Origin: Nocardioides sp. zg-1230
GTDB taxonomy: Bacteria > Actinomycetota > Actinomycetes > Propionibacteriales > Nocardioidaceae
Direction: 5' to 3'
Length of the DNA stretch: 64,000 nucleotides
NCBI RefSeq assembly: GCF_013155335.1
Contig: NZ_JABJQZ010000008.1
Span: 496,001 to 560,000 of the forward strand
The notes below the pieces were generated by a model, which searched no databases, was not told where the DNA came from, and saw only the letters and a program-made list of their open reading frames with translations. Shown here piece after piece: positions 1 to 8,908 of this stretch (the first letter of the stretch is position 1; every line of letters begins with the position of its first letter). A program made the position numbers and the translations under genes.

Positions 1-458
1 ACCAGGCCTTCGCCGACGAGGGCCACGAGAAGCTGCGCTACTCCTTCATGTCGCTCGACCGCCGCTCCGAGCCGCCGGCACTCCTGGCGGGCGAGTACGC
101 GCTCGACCCCGACGCCACGACCCGGCTCGCGCGCTACGAGCTCGACCCGGCCACATGGCAGCTCGCCACGGGCGACGACGGCTTCTCCCGGCCCCTGGCG
201 ATCGACGAGGGCGGGGTCCGGCAGATGCAGGGCGCCGTGCTGGCGGGGGGCCGCTACCACGTCACGGTGTCCCACGGCCCGTGGATGCCCGGCAGCGTGT
301 TCGCCGGCCGGCCCGGCTCGATGCGCGAACGCCGCTGGGCGCTGCCGATGGGGCCGGAGGACCTGAGCTACTGGCCCTCGACCGACCGGATCTGGTCGCT
401 CACCGAGCACCCACGCCGGCGCTGGATCGTGTCAATGGACCGCCGCTGGTTCGACTGA
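1..458 (+). CDS. C-terminal part of a probable secreted protein of unknown function (5' end outside window)
   Basis: The open frame enters from the left edge (first full codon at base 3) and ends in TGA. About 151 residues are visible, with no transmembrane segment. The segment reads like the end of a repeat-rich, propeller-like extracellular protein: short alternating strands and a conserved-looking tail with LSYWPSTDRIWSLTEHP and RRWIVSMDRRWFD. I recall similar tails in secreted actinobacterial proteins of unknown role, but I cannot name a family. It converges on the GH43-like gene with only 9 bases between the stops. The missing N-terminus prevents any check for a signal peptide. Confidence 0.7.
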   Translation, partial: QAFADEGHEKLRYSFMSLDRRSEPPALLAGEYALDPDATTRLARYELDPATWQLATGDDGFSRPLAIDEGGVRQMQGAVLAGGRYHVTVSHGPWMPGSVFAGRPGSMRERRWALPMGPEDLSYWPSTDRIWSLTEHPRRRWIVSMDRRWFD

Positions 459-467
459 GCCGTCGGG

Positions 468-1517
468 TCAGCGCGCACGGAGCCACCTGGCGACCTGCGG
501 CACACCGTCGAGCCAGCCCAGCTCGGCGGCGTACAACGCGCGGCGGCCGCGCTGCCGCGGCTTGTGGTCCCACTTCCCGGTGCCAGCGCACGGGAGCGCG
601 GTGCCGCGGCAGGTCCAGCCGTGCAGGAACGCCGTCAGCTCGCCGTCGCGCCGCTCCACGAGGTCGGCTCCGCCCGGCCCGCAGAGGCCGGTGGTCGTCG
701 TGTCCAGGAACACCCCGGCCACGGCCGCCGACCAGTCGAGCAAGGCGGTCGAGCGCCGCCAGGTGGTCGAGTAGCCGCATCGGGTCCAGTCGCCCTCCGA
801 GGCCAGCAACACGTAGCCCTCCGGCCGCAGGGTGAGCACCGGGTTCTCCAGGACGCCCTCGGAGCGCAGCAGCTCGATGCTCGTCGCCCCCGGCTTCACC
901 GACTGCCCGTCGCGGGTCAGGGCGACGAGGCGCACGCTGGACGGGATCCGGTCGGTCTTGTAGAGCAGGTACGACGACCCGTCGGCGTCGCGGAACCAGG
1001 ACGGGTCGATCACCCCGGCGCGCGGCAGCGTGGGGTCGCGCGGCAGCAGCGGGTCCTGCGCGGTCGGCGTGCCGGCGTAGGACGGGCACACGAGCGGGGC
1101 GCTCCCCACGGGTCGGAACGGGCCGCGGGCGGCACGCGAGCGGGCCACGCCGATGCAGCGCCCGTGCTCGCCCATCCCCTTCACCGGGGTGGCGTAGTAG
1201 AGGAGCCAGCGGCCGCGGACCCGAGCCACGTCGACCGCCCACACCCCGCCCTCGCGCGACCAGGACGGCTTGTGCGTCAGCAGGCCGGGGCCGCGTCGCC
1301 ACGGGCCGTCGGCCTGGCGCGACCAGGCGTGCGGCACGAGGTCGCCGGTGGCGTAGGCGACGAGCCCGCCGGGCGAGGAGACGACCGCGGGGTCGGGGAA
1401 GTCGAGGTTGAGCACCGGGCGCGGCACCCACTCCTCGGCGGACGCGGGACGGGCCACCGACAGCACGGTCGCGGCGAGCAGCAGCACGAGCAGGCGTGCT
1501 GCTCCTCGGTTCGGCAC
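468..1517 (-). CDS. Secreted glycoside hydrolase family 43-like protein
   Basis: The 349-residue product starts with a Sec signal peptide (RGAARLLVLLLAATVLSVARPASA, cleavage after ASA near residue 27), so it is exported. The mature part looks like a five-bladed propeller of the GH43 type: LDFPDPAVV near the start (the DP of the catalytic base motif), WAVDVARVRGRWLLYYA, RSRAARGPF, and GVIDPSWFRDADGSSYLLYK (the second acidic DP motif). GH43 enzymes cleave arabinan, xylan and related polysaccharides outside the cell. The substrate here cannot be read from sequence. The start is GTG. The next leftward gene upstream ends 25 bases away, so the two could be co-transcribed, but no functional link is evident. 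Confidence 0.75.
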   Translation of the reverse strand: MPNRGAARLLVLLLAATVLSVARPASAEEWVPRPVLNLDFPDPAVVSSPGGLVAYATGDLVPHAWSRQADGPWRRGPGLLTHKPSWSREGGVWAVDVARVRGRWLLYYATPVKGMGEHGRCIGVARSRAARGPFRPVGSAPLVCPSYAGTPTAQDPLLPRDPTLPRAGVIDPSWFRDADGSSYLLYKTDRIPSSVRLVALTRDGQSVKPGATSIELLRSEGVLENPVLTLRPEGYVLLASEGDWTRCGYSTTWRRSTALLDWSAAVAGVFLDTTTTGLCGPGGADLVERRDGELTAFLHGWTCRGTALPCAGTGKWDHKPRQRGRRALYAAELGWLDGVPQVARWLRAR

Positions 1518-1542
1518 CGGGGGAACCTACCCCGGCGTCGGC

Positions 1543-2175
1543 TCAGGCGGGCAACAACTCGCGCAGTGCCTCGACGGTCCAGTGCGGCGCGACCCCGTCG
1601 GCGCCGGCCACGTAGCCGACGCGGGCGTCGGCGTCGAGCCCGAACCCGTCCGCCAACCCCTCGAGCATCGTGCGGACGTACGCCGCGGACGGGGCGGCGG
1701 CCGTCGGCACGCGCGTGCCGGTGAGGGTGAGCATGCGGCGCCCGTCGAGCTCACCCAGGTCGAGCAGGACGTCGTAGGTGCGGGAGAACCCGTGGCGGGT
1801 CGGACCGCCGTCGGCGGCGAGCACGAGGTCCCTCCCCACCGGGTGTCGCGCCTCCTGCGCGACGAGGTCGCCGAGCTGCTCGAGGCGCAGCAGGTAGGCA
1901 CGCGCGTGGACGACGCCGTCGCCATCGGGCACGAAGAAGGCCATCCCGCCTCCCCACACCCCCGACTCACCGGCGAAGGCCAGGCGCCCGGTCAGCTCGA
2001 CGGGCCGGTGGTCCCGTGGCGGGGACGGGTCGCGGCACCCGTCGTAGTGGCGGGCGGCTCCCGGAGGACGACCACCGGCGACGTAGCAGCCCAGCCGCTC
2101 GGTCGACAGGTTCGTCCCGTACGCGGCGTACCAGACACAGGTCCCCGGGTCGCTCACACGGACAGGGTCCCTCAC
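1543..2175 (-). CDS. Gamma-glutamylcyclotransferase/AIG2-like protein
   Basis: The protein of about 210 residues opens with WYAAYGTNLS, which matches the YGxNL substrate loop of the GGCT/BtrG/AIG2 fold, followed by TGRLAFAGESGVWGGGMAFFV. Enzymes of this fold release 5-oxoproline from gamma-glutamyl amines or peptides in the cytoplasm. The catalytic glutamate cannot be assigned with confidence. The chosen GTG overlaps the stop of the ATP-grasp gene (GTGA), giving translational coupling. An alternative GTG six codons downstream (2157) has a GAGGGA ribosome site 8 bases away. It is the last gene of the kinase-cyclase-ligase operon, so its substrate may be the product of the upstream peptide ligase. 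Confidence 0.72.
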   Translation of the reverse strand: MRDPVRVSDPGTCVWYAAYGTNLSTERLGCYVAGGRPPGAARHYDGCRDPSPPRDHRPVELTGRLAFAGESGVWGGGMAFFVPDGDGVVHARAYLLRLEQLGDLVAQEARHPVGRDLVLAADGGPTRHGFSRTYDVLLDLGELDGRRMLTLTGTRVPTAAAPSAAYVRTMLEGLADGFGLDADARVGYVAGADGVAPHWTVEALRELLPA

Positions 2176-3725
2176 CTGGGCAAGGTCCCCGGCGCGAGCG
2201 CCGCGGTCGCCTCCTCCAGCAGGGCCTCGGTGGCGTCCTGGTAGGTCTGCCAGGCCTGCTCGGGGCTGTCGCCGATCGCCGTCATGCCGAGCCGGCCGCA
2301 CTCGGTGACGCAGCTGAGCATGTGGAACACGACGCCCGTCTTGTGGGAGTGGTCGAAGTGCAGCCGCTTGCGCACCACGACGTCGAAGACGTCGCGCGGG
2401 GTGAGCGCCCGGAGCCGGTCGTCCTCGAGGTGGTCGGTCGCGACGAGGAACTTGGGGGCGCCGGACGCCGTGCGGTAGAGCCCGGCGTCGCCGTCGTACT
2501 CCCCACCGACGAGGAACTGCAGGGTGAGGAACGGGTGCGTGGTGCCGCCCTTGCGGAGGTTGAGCTCGATCGCGTGGGCGGTCCAGTCGCCGGCACGGTC
2601 GCGGACGACGACGAAGTCGACCGCGAACCGCCCCAGCACGCCGCGCTGGGCGAGGTCGCGCCCGACCGCCACGGCCGGCTCGACGATGAGGCGGGAGTAC
2701 GCCGGATCTGCGGGGAACACGCAGCCGAGGTACTTCTGCCCGCTCGCTCCGCCGAGCAGCTGGTCGTGGGTCGACAGCAGCTCGACGGTCCGGTCGGGCA
2801 GCACCCGCATCTGCACGCTCGGGCTGGTGATCGCGGTCCCGGTGATCCGCTCCTCCACCACCCCGCCGAGGCGCTCGAAGTCGGCGAGGAACGCCTCCAC
2901 CCCGACGTCCGCCGCCTCCGGCCGCAGCTCACTGATCCGGGCGCGCACGGCGGCCTCCTCGCCCGGCCCTCCCGGGGCGGGCAGGCCCGCGAGGTCGACG
3001 AGCGCGTTGCCCGAGCCGGAGACGCCCTCGTTGATCTTGACGATGACCTCCGCGAGCGACGGGAGGTCGGCCCGCATCCTCGTCATCGCCGTCGCGAGGT
3101 CGTCCACCGTCCGGAGGTCCTCGGCCCCGACCGGGGCACGGACGCCGACGTCGGCGAAGAGGCGACGGCACCCGGACTTGCTGCCGAGCGACGCGAGTCG
3201 CGGGTCGGACCCATACATCGGGATGCCGAGGCTGATCGCCACGTCGCGCTCGAGCTCGGTCGTCGTGTAGGGGATGAGGTGGCTGACCGACCGGTCGGGG
3301 ACCAGCTCGCCGATGCGGCGCAGCACGCGCGGCCGGTCGAGCACCTTCTGGCTCAGCGGCCGCGTCGACGCGTCACCGACCGACACCAGCCGCAGGCGGC
3401 GGCGCGCGTTGCTCGGGATGACCCCGGGCAGCAGGCCGAGGTAGTAGTCGACGATCTCGTCGGCGATGGGCGAGGAGGTGACGTAGACGAGGGTCAGCAT
3501 CGGCTGCCTCAGGAGCAGCAGCTGGAACAGCGCGCGCTCCTCCATCGCCTGCATCAACGTCCCGTTCGTCGCCGTCGAGCTGTCGAGGCTGATCGACGGC
3601 ACGACGACCGCCGACTCCCCGGGCAGGTCGCGCCGCATGGCGTCCCACACCTGCGGCAGCCGCTGCTGGAGGTCGTCGAAGACGGCGTAGCGCTGCTCCT
3701 CGTCCAGGCCCGCCAGCACGTCCAT
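2172..3725 (-). CDS. ATP-grasp peptide ligase, PGM1-related
   Basis: The 517-residue protein has an N-terminal alpha/beta region (VVVPSISLDSSTATNGTLMQ) and a C-terminal ATP-grasp domain. Visible ATP-grasp signatures are EVIVKINEGVSGSGNALVDL (ATP-binding lysine and glycine loop) and IELNLRKGGTTHPFLTLQFL (the metal-binding E/N strand plus a conserved THP). This architecture matches the family named after the pheganomycin peptide ligase PGM1, which joins peptides by acyl-phosphate chemistry. No precursor peptide or other biosynthetic gene is nearby, so the substrate is unknown. It starts 4 bases after the cyclase gene ends and overlaps the next gene by 4 bases, placing it in a signalling operon. 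It could equally be a generic carboxylate-amine ligase. Confidence 0.8.
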   Translation of the reverse strand: MDVLAGLDEEQRYAVFDDLQQRLPQVWDAMRRDLPGESAVVVPSISLDSSTATNGTLMQAMEERALFQLLLLRQPMLTLVYVTSSPIADEIVDYYLGLLPGVIPSNARRRLRLVSVGDASTRPLSQKVLDRPRVLRRIGELVPDRSVSHLIPYTTTELERDVAISLGIPMYGSDPRLASLGSKSGCRRLFADVGVRAPVGAEDLRTVDDLATAMTRMRADLPSLAEVIVKINEGVSGSGNALVDLAGLPAPGGPGEEAAVRARISELRPEAADVGVEAFLADFERLGGVVEERITGTAITSPSVQMRVLPDRTVELLSTHDQLLGGASGQKYLGCVFPADPAYSRLIVEPAVAVGRDLAQRGVLGRFAVDFVVVRDRAGDWTAHAIELNLRKGGTTHPFLTLQFLVGGEYDGDAGLYRTASGAPKFLVATDHLEDDRLRALTPRDVFDVVVRKRLHFDHSHKTGVVFHMLSCVTECGRLGMTAIGDSPEQAWQTYQDATEALLEEATAALAPGTLPR

Positions 3726-3729
3726 CCGC

Positions 3730-4836
3730 CTACCTCCCGGTCGTCTCCAGCACGTCGTGGACCCGCACGGGCCGGCTGAACCCCCTGGGCTGCACGTCGC
3801 CGACCACGTCGGCCGCGACCTTCTCCTCGACCTGCGCCAGCACGCGGTCGGTCACCAGGACCTGCCACGGGCCGGCGTCCGAGCACAACCGGGCCGCGAG
3901 GTTGGTGACGCTGCCGATGGCCGCGTAGTCCGAGCGACCGGGGTAGCCGATCCGGCCCAGCGTGGCGAACCCCTGCGCCACGCCGACGCCCAGCGACAGG
4001 TCGTGCCCCCGGCGCGCCCAGCCGGACGCGAGACGTCGTACGTCCTCGCGCACCGCCAGCGACATCGCGATCGCCGCGCCGGCCGGCTCGGGCACGGGCA
4101 CGGGGTCGTTGAAGAAGACCATCACGCCGTCGCCGGTGAACCGTTCGAGCGTGCCGCCGTGCTCCTCGATCCGAGCCCCGAGGGCCAGGTGGAACTCGCC
4201 AAGCACGTGCATCACCTCCTCGGGCTCCGAGGCCTCGGCGAAGGAGGTGAAGCCACGGAAGTCGCAGAAGACCACGACGATCTCGCGGCGGTGGCTGGCC
4301 AGCAGTCCCTCGTCGTTGACGACCACGTCGGCCAGCTGCGGCGACAGGAAGCGGCGCAGCCGTCCCATGCGCTCGATCTCCTCGACCTGTGCGGCCACCC
4401 GGGCCTCGAGCTCGCGGTTCCAGGTGGCGATCTCGGCTGCCTGGCGGCGGACGGTGTCGTGGTAGCCCTTGATCCGCGCGAGCGAGCGGACCCGGGCCAG
4501 CAGCTCGGACTGGTCGAAGGGCTTGGTGATGAAGTCGTCGGCGCCGGCCTCGAGCCCCTCGAGCCGCTGCGCGCCGCCGCCGGCGGTGATCATCACGACC
4601 GGCAGGAACTGGGTGCGCGGGTCCTGCCGGATCCGGCGGCACACCTCGCAGCCGTCCATCCCGGGCATCTGCACGTCGAGCAGCACGACGTCGACGTCGG
4701 TCGACCCGAGCAGGTCGAGGGCCTCCTGCCCGCTCGAGGCCGCGAGGACCTCGAAGCCCCGCGGCGCGAGCACCGCGTCGAGGAGGCGCAGGTTCGCCGG
4801 CTGGTCGTCGACCGCGAGGACGGTCTGCCCGGTCAC
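3730..4836 (-). CDS. Receiver domain-class III nucleotide cyclase
   Basis: Residues 1-120 form a CheY-like receiver with the phospho-acceptor in VVLLDVQMPGMDG and the conserved lysine in ITKPF. A coiled-coil linker follows (RQAAEIATWNRELEARVAAQVEEIERM), then a class III cyclase domain of about 200 residues. The metal-binding aspartates lie in FCDFRGFT and FTGDGVMVFF, and the transition-state Asn/Arg in TNLAARL. The aspartate that normally reads adenine is present (SDYAAIG), but the partner lysine position seems to be arginine (ERFTGDG). The product is probably cAMP made in response to phosphorylation by the upstream kinase. The GTG start overlaps the stop of the receiver gene (GTGA). The product is 368 residues and cytosolic. 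Confidence 0.88.
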   Translation of the reverse strand: MTGQTVLAVDDQPANLRLLDAVLAPRGFEVLAASSGQEALDLLGSTDVDVVLLDVQMPGMDGCEVCRRIRQDPRTQFLPVVMITAGGGAQRLEGLEAGADDFITKPFDQSELLARVRSLARIKGYHDTVRRQAAEIATWNRELEARVAAQVEEIERMGRLRRFLSPQLADVVVNDEGLLASHRREIVVVFCDFRGFTSFAEASEPEEVMHVLGEFHLALGARIEEHGGTLERFTGDGVMVFFNDPVPVPEPAGAAIAMSLAVREDVRRLASGWARRGHDLSLGVGVAQGFATLGRIGYPGRSDYAAIGSVTNLAARLCSDAGPWQVLVTDRVLAQVEEKVAADVVGDVQPRGFSRPVRVHDVLETTGR

Positions 4837-5210
4837 GACCCACCTCCGTTCAGGAAGCGCTCCACCTGCTCGGGGAGCGACCGCGGGCTGATCGGCTTCT
4901 CCAGGTAGCCGTCGAACCCCGCGCTGCGCGCCCGGTCGCGGTCCTCGGCCATCGCCAGGGCGGTCACGGCGACGACGGGTACGCCGTCTGCCAGGACGCC
5001 GTCGCGCAGCCGGCGCAGCGTCTCGTGGCCGTCGATGCCCGGGAGCTGCAGGTCCAACAGCACGAGGTCGGGCGGCTCGCTCACCGCGGACGCCAGCCCC
5101 AGCTCGCCCGTGGACGCCGCGGCCACGTCGTAGCCGGCGTGCTCGAGGACGGCGCGCACCAGCTTGAGGTTGAGCTCGTTGTCCTCGACGACCAGGACCT
5201 TGGGACTCAC
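4833..5210 (-). CDS. Single-domain response regulator (DivK/CheY type)
   Basis: The 125-residue protein is a lone receiver: acidic pocket VVEDNE, phospho-acceptor in LVLLDLQLPGIDG, switch Thr in VAVTALAM, and lysine in LEKPISP. It has no output domain, so it probably shuttles phosphate or tunes the neighbouring hybrid kinase or the receiver-cyclase. The GTG start overlaps the kinase stop and its own stop overlaps the cyclase start, both as GTGA, so the three are translated as a coupled set. Confidence 0.9.
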   Translation of the reverse strand: MSPKVLVVEDNELNLKLVRAVLEHAGYDVAAASTGELGLASAVSEPPDLVLLDLQLPGIDGHETLRRLRDGVLADGVPVVAVTALAMAEDRDRARSAGFDGYLEKPISPRSLPEQVERFLNGGGS

Positions 5211-7462
5211 GACACACCACCACCCACCGGGTCGAGGCCCGCACCGAGGCCGGGAACGTCGAGCGCCTCGAGGAGGTCCTCGCGCCGCACGGGCTTGAGC
5301 AGGTACGCCGCGGCCCCGAGCCGGAGGCCGCGCTGCCGCTCGTCGACGATCGACACCACCACGACCGGGATGGAGCGGGTGACCGGGTCCGCCTTGAGCC
5401 GGGTGAGCACCTCCCAGCCGTCCATGCGGGGCAGCCGGATGTCCAGCACGACCGCCAGCGGGTTCGCCGTACGGGCGAGGGCCAGCGCCTCCAGCCCGTC
5501 ACGCGCGCGCAGCGCCTGGACGGGGGTGGCCGAGAGGTAGGCGGTCATCAGGTCGAGCGAGGCGCGGTCGTCGTCGACGAGGAGGACGGCGCGCCCACCG
5601 GCTGTCCCGCTCCCGCCGGCCGCCTCGACGCGCGGCAGCGGCACCCGGAAGGCGAAGGTGCTCCCGCCGGCGTCCGTCGGGGGCTCGAGCCACAGGGTCC
5701 CGCCGAAGAGGGCGACGATGCGCCGGGACAGGGTGAGCCCGAGACCGGTGCCCTCCTCCTGTGGCGTGCTCCGACGGCCCTGCTGGAACGACTCGAAGAT
5801 GCGCTCGCGGTCCTCGGCCGGCACGCCGACGCCGGTGTCGGTCACCCGGACCAGCACGTCACCCTCGTCGCGCTCGGCCCGGACGTCGACCCGCCCGCCG
5901 TCCGGGGTGAACTTCACCGCGTTCGACACCAGGTTGAGCACCACCTGCTTGAGCCGCAGCTCGTCCCCCCACACGATCCCTACGTCGTCCGCGACCTCGA
6001 GGCCGAGCTCGATCCCGTGGGAGGCGGCTCGCTCACGGACCAGCGACAGCACGTAGTCGAGGCAGGCCTGCACCGACACCAGGCTCGGCTCGAGGACCAT
6101 GCGTCCCGCCTCGACCTTGGAGAGGTCGAGGATCTCGTTGAGCAGCTCGAGCAGGTGCTTGCCCGACGCCCAGATGTCTCGCAGGTACTCCTCCTGGCGC
6201 TCGTTGAGGTCGCCGAACAGCCGGTCGAGGAGGACCTCGGAGAAGCCGATGACCGCGTTGAGCGGCGTCCGGAGCTCGTGGGACATGCTGGCGAGGAACT
6301 CGGACTTGTGCCTGCTCGCGACCTCCAGCTCGGCCCGCTTCGTGTCGAGCTCCCCGTAGAGACGCGCGTTGACGATGGCGAGCCCCGACTGGTTGGCGAA
6401 GGTCTGCAGCAGCTCGGGCGTCTCGGTGGCGAAGCCGCCGCTCGAGCGCCGCCTGATCACCAGGGCGCCGACGAGCTGGTCGCGTCGGACGAGGGGCACG
6501 GCGAGCAGCGAGCGCCAGCCGTCGGCGTGGAGCACGTCGAGGTGCTCGTCGCGGGGCACGGCCGCGAGGTCCGTGATCTCGAGCGTCGAGCGCTCGGCCG
6601 CTGACCGTCCGACCGGCGACGTGGACCGCGCGATGCGCAGCTCACGCAGGCGCGCGGTCAGGCCCTCGGTGCCGCCGGCGGTGGCCCGCACCAGGAAGCA
6701 GTCCTCGGCGGTGTCGTACTCCATGATCGACCCGCCGTCCGCGCCGGTGAGGCGTACGGCGCCGCTGACGATCTCGCCGAGCACCTCCTCGAGGTCGAGG
6801 CTCGAGCTCACGGCGTCGCCGATCTCGCGGAGCACCTCGAGCTGGTCGACCTTGGCGGCCAGCTCCTGGCTGCGGGTCTCCAGCGCGGCGACGAGCTCGA
6901 CCTGGCGCAGGACGATCGCCGCCTGGGTGGCGAACGTGCTGATCAGGTCGACCTCACCGGCGTCGAACGGGCGGGCCCGGATGCGCCACACGGACAGGAT
7001 CCCGATCACGTCACCGTCGAGGAGCATGGGCGACGAGAGCAGCGACCGGTAGCCGGCGAGGTGTTGCAGGTCGTGCCGTCCGTAGTCCGGATCTGCCAGG
7101 ACGTCGGCGATCTGCTGGGTGGTCCGGTCGAGGGCCACACGACCGAGCAGGCTGTCGCGCCCCATGGCCATGGGGTGCTCCTGCTGGTGGCGACGGAACT
7201 CGTCCGGCACGTTGCCGGCCACCCGGGACAGCCGGAACGTCCCGTTCTCACCGAGGTAGAGCTGCGCGGCGTCGGCCCGGCACATCCGGGCGGCGCGCTC
7301 GATGATGGTGTCGAGGACCTCGCCCGGATCGGCACCCGCGCGTCCCAGCGCCTCGAGGATCTCGCGCGTCGCCGCCGCCTGCTCCTGGGCGTCGACGAGC
7401 CTGCGGTGCACGTGTGCACCGCTGCCGGTTCCCGTCGTCTGGGCTTCCTCCATGTCCTCCAT
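5207..7462 (-). CDS. Hybrid sensor histidine kinase (GAF-GAF-HisKA-HATPase-REC)
   Basis: The product is about 751 residues and has no transmembrane segment, so sensing is cytosolic. Two GAF domains (about residues 40-185 and 210-365) precede the dimerisation helix with the H-box HELRTPLNAVIGFSEVL. The N-box (VLNLVSNAVKFTP), the G boxes (VTDTGVGVPAEDRERIFESF and EGTGLGLTLSRRIV) and a C-terminal receiver (VVLDIRLPRMDGWEVL, lysine in LLKPV) follow. The chosen ATG has AGGGA 7 bases upstream. An ATG 20 codons earlier lacks such a site. It heads a five-gene operon, and the likely flow is kinase receiver to single receiver to receiver-cyclase. The two GAF domains could bind cyclic nucleotides and close a feedback loop, but that is inference. 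Confidence 0.92.
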   Translation of the reverse strand: MEDMEEAQTTGTGSGAHVHRRLVDAQEQAAATREILEALGRAGADPGEVLDTIIERAARMCRADAAQLYLGENGTFRLSRVAGNVPDEFRRHQQEHPMAMGRDSLLGRVALDRTTQQIADVLADPDYGRHDLQHLAGYRSLLSSPMLLDGDVIGILSVWRIRARPFDAGEVDLISTFATQAAIVLRQVELVAALETRSQELAAKVDQLEVLREIGDAVSSSLDLEEVLGEIVSGAVRLTGADGGSIMEYDTAEDCFLVRATAGGTEGLTARLRELRIARSTSPVGRSAAERSTLEITDLAAVPRDEHLDVLHADGWRSLLAVPLVRRDQLVGALVIRRRSSGGFATETPELLQTFANQSGLAIVNARLYGELDTKRAELEVASRHKSEFLASMSHELRTPLNAVIGFSEVLLDRLFGDLNERQEEYLRDIWASGKHLLELLNEILDLSKVEAGRMVLEPSLVSVQACLDYVLSLVRERAASHGIELGLEVADDVGIVWGDELRLKQVVLNLVSNAVKFTPDGGRVDVRAERDEGDVLVRVTDTGVGVPAEDRERIFESFQQGRRSTPQEEGTGLGLTLSRRIVALFGGTLWLEPPTDAGGSTFAFRVPLPRVEAAGGSGTAGGRAVLLVDDDRASLDLMTAYLSATPVQALRARDGLEALALARTANPLAVVLDIRLPRMDGWEVLTRLKADPVTRSIPVVVVSIVDERQRGLRLGAAAYLLKPVRREDLLEALDVPGLGAGLDPVGGGVS

Positions 7463-7544
7463 GGCACCGTCCCTGCAGCGCCCCCGCGCTTCGAGTGTGC
7501 TCCCGGCACCCCGGACCAGCAAGACCCGATTTGGGGATGGGCCA

Positions 7545-7563
7545 GGTCCCCCTGACGGGGTCC
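7545..7563 (-). terminator. Possible terminator of the P450 gene
   Basis: On the minus strand GGACCCC and GGGGACC can pair around a GTCAG loop with one mismatch, a few bases downstream of the P450 stop codon. No T-run follows. It also lies upstream of the kinase operon, so a regulatory role is equally possible. Confidence 0.35.
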
Positions 7564-7567
7564 GCGC

Positions 7568-8875
7568 TCAGGGCCGCAGCGTGGCCGGGAGCGTCTCGAA
7601 GCCGCGCAGGATGCGCGTCTCGCGGCGGCGGGCACCCGGCTCGAGCCTGAGGCCGGGGAAGCGTTCCCAGATCGCACGCAGCCCGACCTCACCCTCCATC
7701 CGCGCGAGCTGGGCGCCGAGGCAGTGGTGCCGGCCGGCGGAGAAGGAGATGTGGTCACGGGCGTTGGCGCGAGCCACGTCGAAGCGCAGCGGGTCGGTGA
7801 AGACGTCGGGGTCGCGGTTGGCCCCACCGAGGATCGCGGTGACCATCGACCCGCCACGCACCTCCCGCCCACCGACTTCCGTGTCGCGGACCGCCATGCG
7901 GCCGGTGAGCAGCACGGGCGGGTCGAGACGCAGCGCCTCCTCGACGACGTTGGGCCACAGCGACGGGTCGGCGGTGACCCGGGCCCGCTCCCCGGGGTGG
8001 TCGTGCAGCAGCGCGATGCCGTTGCCGAGCAGGTTGACGGTCGTCTCGAAGCCGGCGGCGAGGACCAGCCCGGCGGTGGACTTCAGCTCCGTCTCGTCGA
8101 GACCGCGGCCCTCCTCGCGGACGGCGACGAGCTGGCTGAGCAGGTCGTCGCCCGGGGTGCGGCGCAGCGTCTCCAGGTGCCGGCCGAGCCAGGCGTCGAA
8201 CTGCCCCAGCGCCCGCGTGACGGACCGGTAGCGACGGAAGCCCAGCCCCAGGTCGAGGCTGGGCGCGGCCGCAGAGCCGAAGTCGAGCACCTGGGCCCGC
8301 TCCCGCTCGGGCACCCCGAGGATCTCCGCGATGACGGTGACGGGCAGCACCGAGCAGTAGGCCTCGACGAGGTCGACGGGTCCCGACGCCCGTCGCTCCA
8401 GGGAGTCGAGCAGGTCGGCGGCGATCTCCTCGGTCCGCTCGCGCAGCCGCTCGACCGCCCGCATCGTGAAGACGCGGGTGACGAGCTTGCGGTAGCGGGT
8501 GTGGTCGGGCGGCTCGGTCACGAGCAGCGACGGCGGCTCGACGGGGTGCAGCGTGGTGGGAGCGGCCCAGCGCGAGATCCGGCCGAGGGGCCCCTGCGCG
8601 GTCGGCAGGCCCGTGCGGAAGTCGTCGCTGGTGAGCACGTGGCGCACGGCGGCGTGGCTCGTGGTGACGTGGCCGATGCCGGAGCGGTAGAGGGTGCCGC
8701 GTGACCGGATCTCCTCCACGAGGTCGAAGACCTCGTCCGAACCCGTCGCCCCGAGCCGGATGAGCCGGGCCTGGAGGTCGCCCCGGGCAGCCGCGCGACG
8801 CAGGTAGAGCGTCGGCATGCCGTGGGCCACGCCCCAGTGGACCGCCGACCTCAGCTCAGTGGTGGGCGCCGCCAT
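7568..8875 (-). CDS. Cytochrome P450
   Basis: This soluble bacterial P450 is 435 residues long, within the usual 400-450. The diagnostic motifs are in order: I-helix oxygen-activation AGFETTV, K-helix EEALRLDPP, and heme-binding loop FSAGRHHCLGAQLAR with the axial cysteine. P450s hydroxylate small hydrophobic substrates using electrons from a ferredoxin/reductase, and no ferredoxin gene is adjacent. Start ATG at MAAPTTELR; the open frame continues upstream but overlaps the divergent gene. The substrate is unknown, and the surroundings do not suggest a biosynthetic cluster. Confidence 0.93.
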   Translation of the reverse strand: MAAPTTELRSAVHWGVAHGMPTLYLRRAAARGDLQARLIRLGATGSDEVFDLVEEIRSRGTLYRSGIGHVTTSHAAVRHVLTSDDFRTGLPTAQGPLGRISRWAAPTTLHPVEPPSLLVTEPPDHTRYRKLVTRVFTMRAVERLRERTEEIAADLLDSLERRASGPVDLVEAYCSVLPVTVIAEILGVPERERAQVLDFGSAAAPSLDLGLGFRRYRSVTRALGQFDAWLGRHLETLRRTPGDDLLSQLVAVREEGRGLDETELKSTAGLVLAAGFETTVNLLGNGIALLHDHPGERARVTADPSLWPNVVEEALRLDPPVLLTGRMAVRDTEVGGREVRGGSMVTAILGGANRDPDVFTDPLRFDVARANARDHISFSAGRHHCLGAQLARMEGEVGLRAIWERFPGLRLEPGARRRETRILRGFETLPATLRP

Positions 8876-8908
8876 GACCCGAGGGTAGTGCTGCCTAGGC
8901 TGGCCGGC

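Noticed and set aside
2172..3725. Pheganomycin-like natural-product cluster around the PGM1-type ligase
   Set aside because: No precursor peptide, arginine-mimic biosynthesis or export genes are nearby; the neighbours are signalling genes.
2016..3779. 587-codon plus-strand frame
   Set aside because: It is antisense to the ATP-grasp ligase, with a His/Arg/Asp-biased shadow composition.
7545..7563. GGTCCCC...GGGGTCC upstream of the kinase operon as another GGGACC box
   Set aside because: The spacing between half-sites differs and the hairpin is better explained as the P450 terminator.
7568..8875. P450 as part of a secondary-metabolite cluster
   Set aside because: The flanking genes are a sensor kinase operon and a small membrane protein/transporter pair, with no biosynthetic core enzyme.
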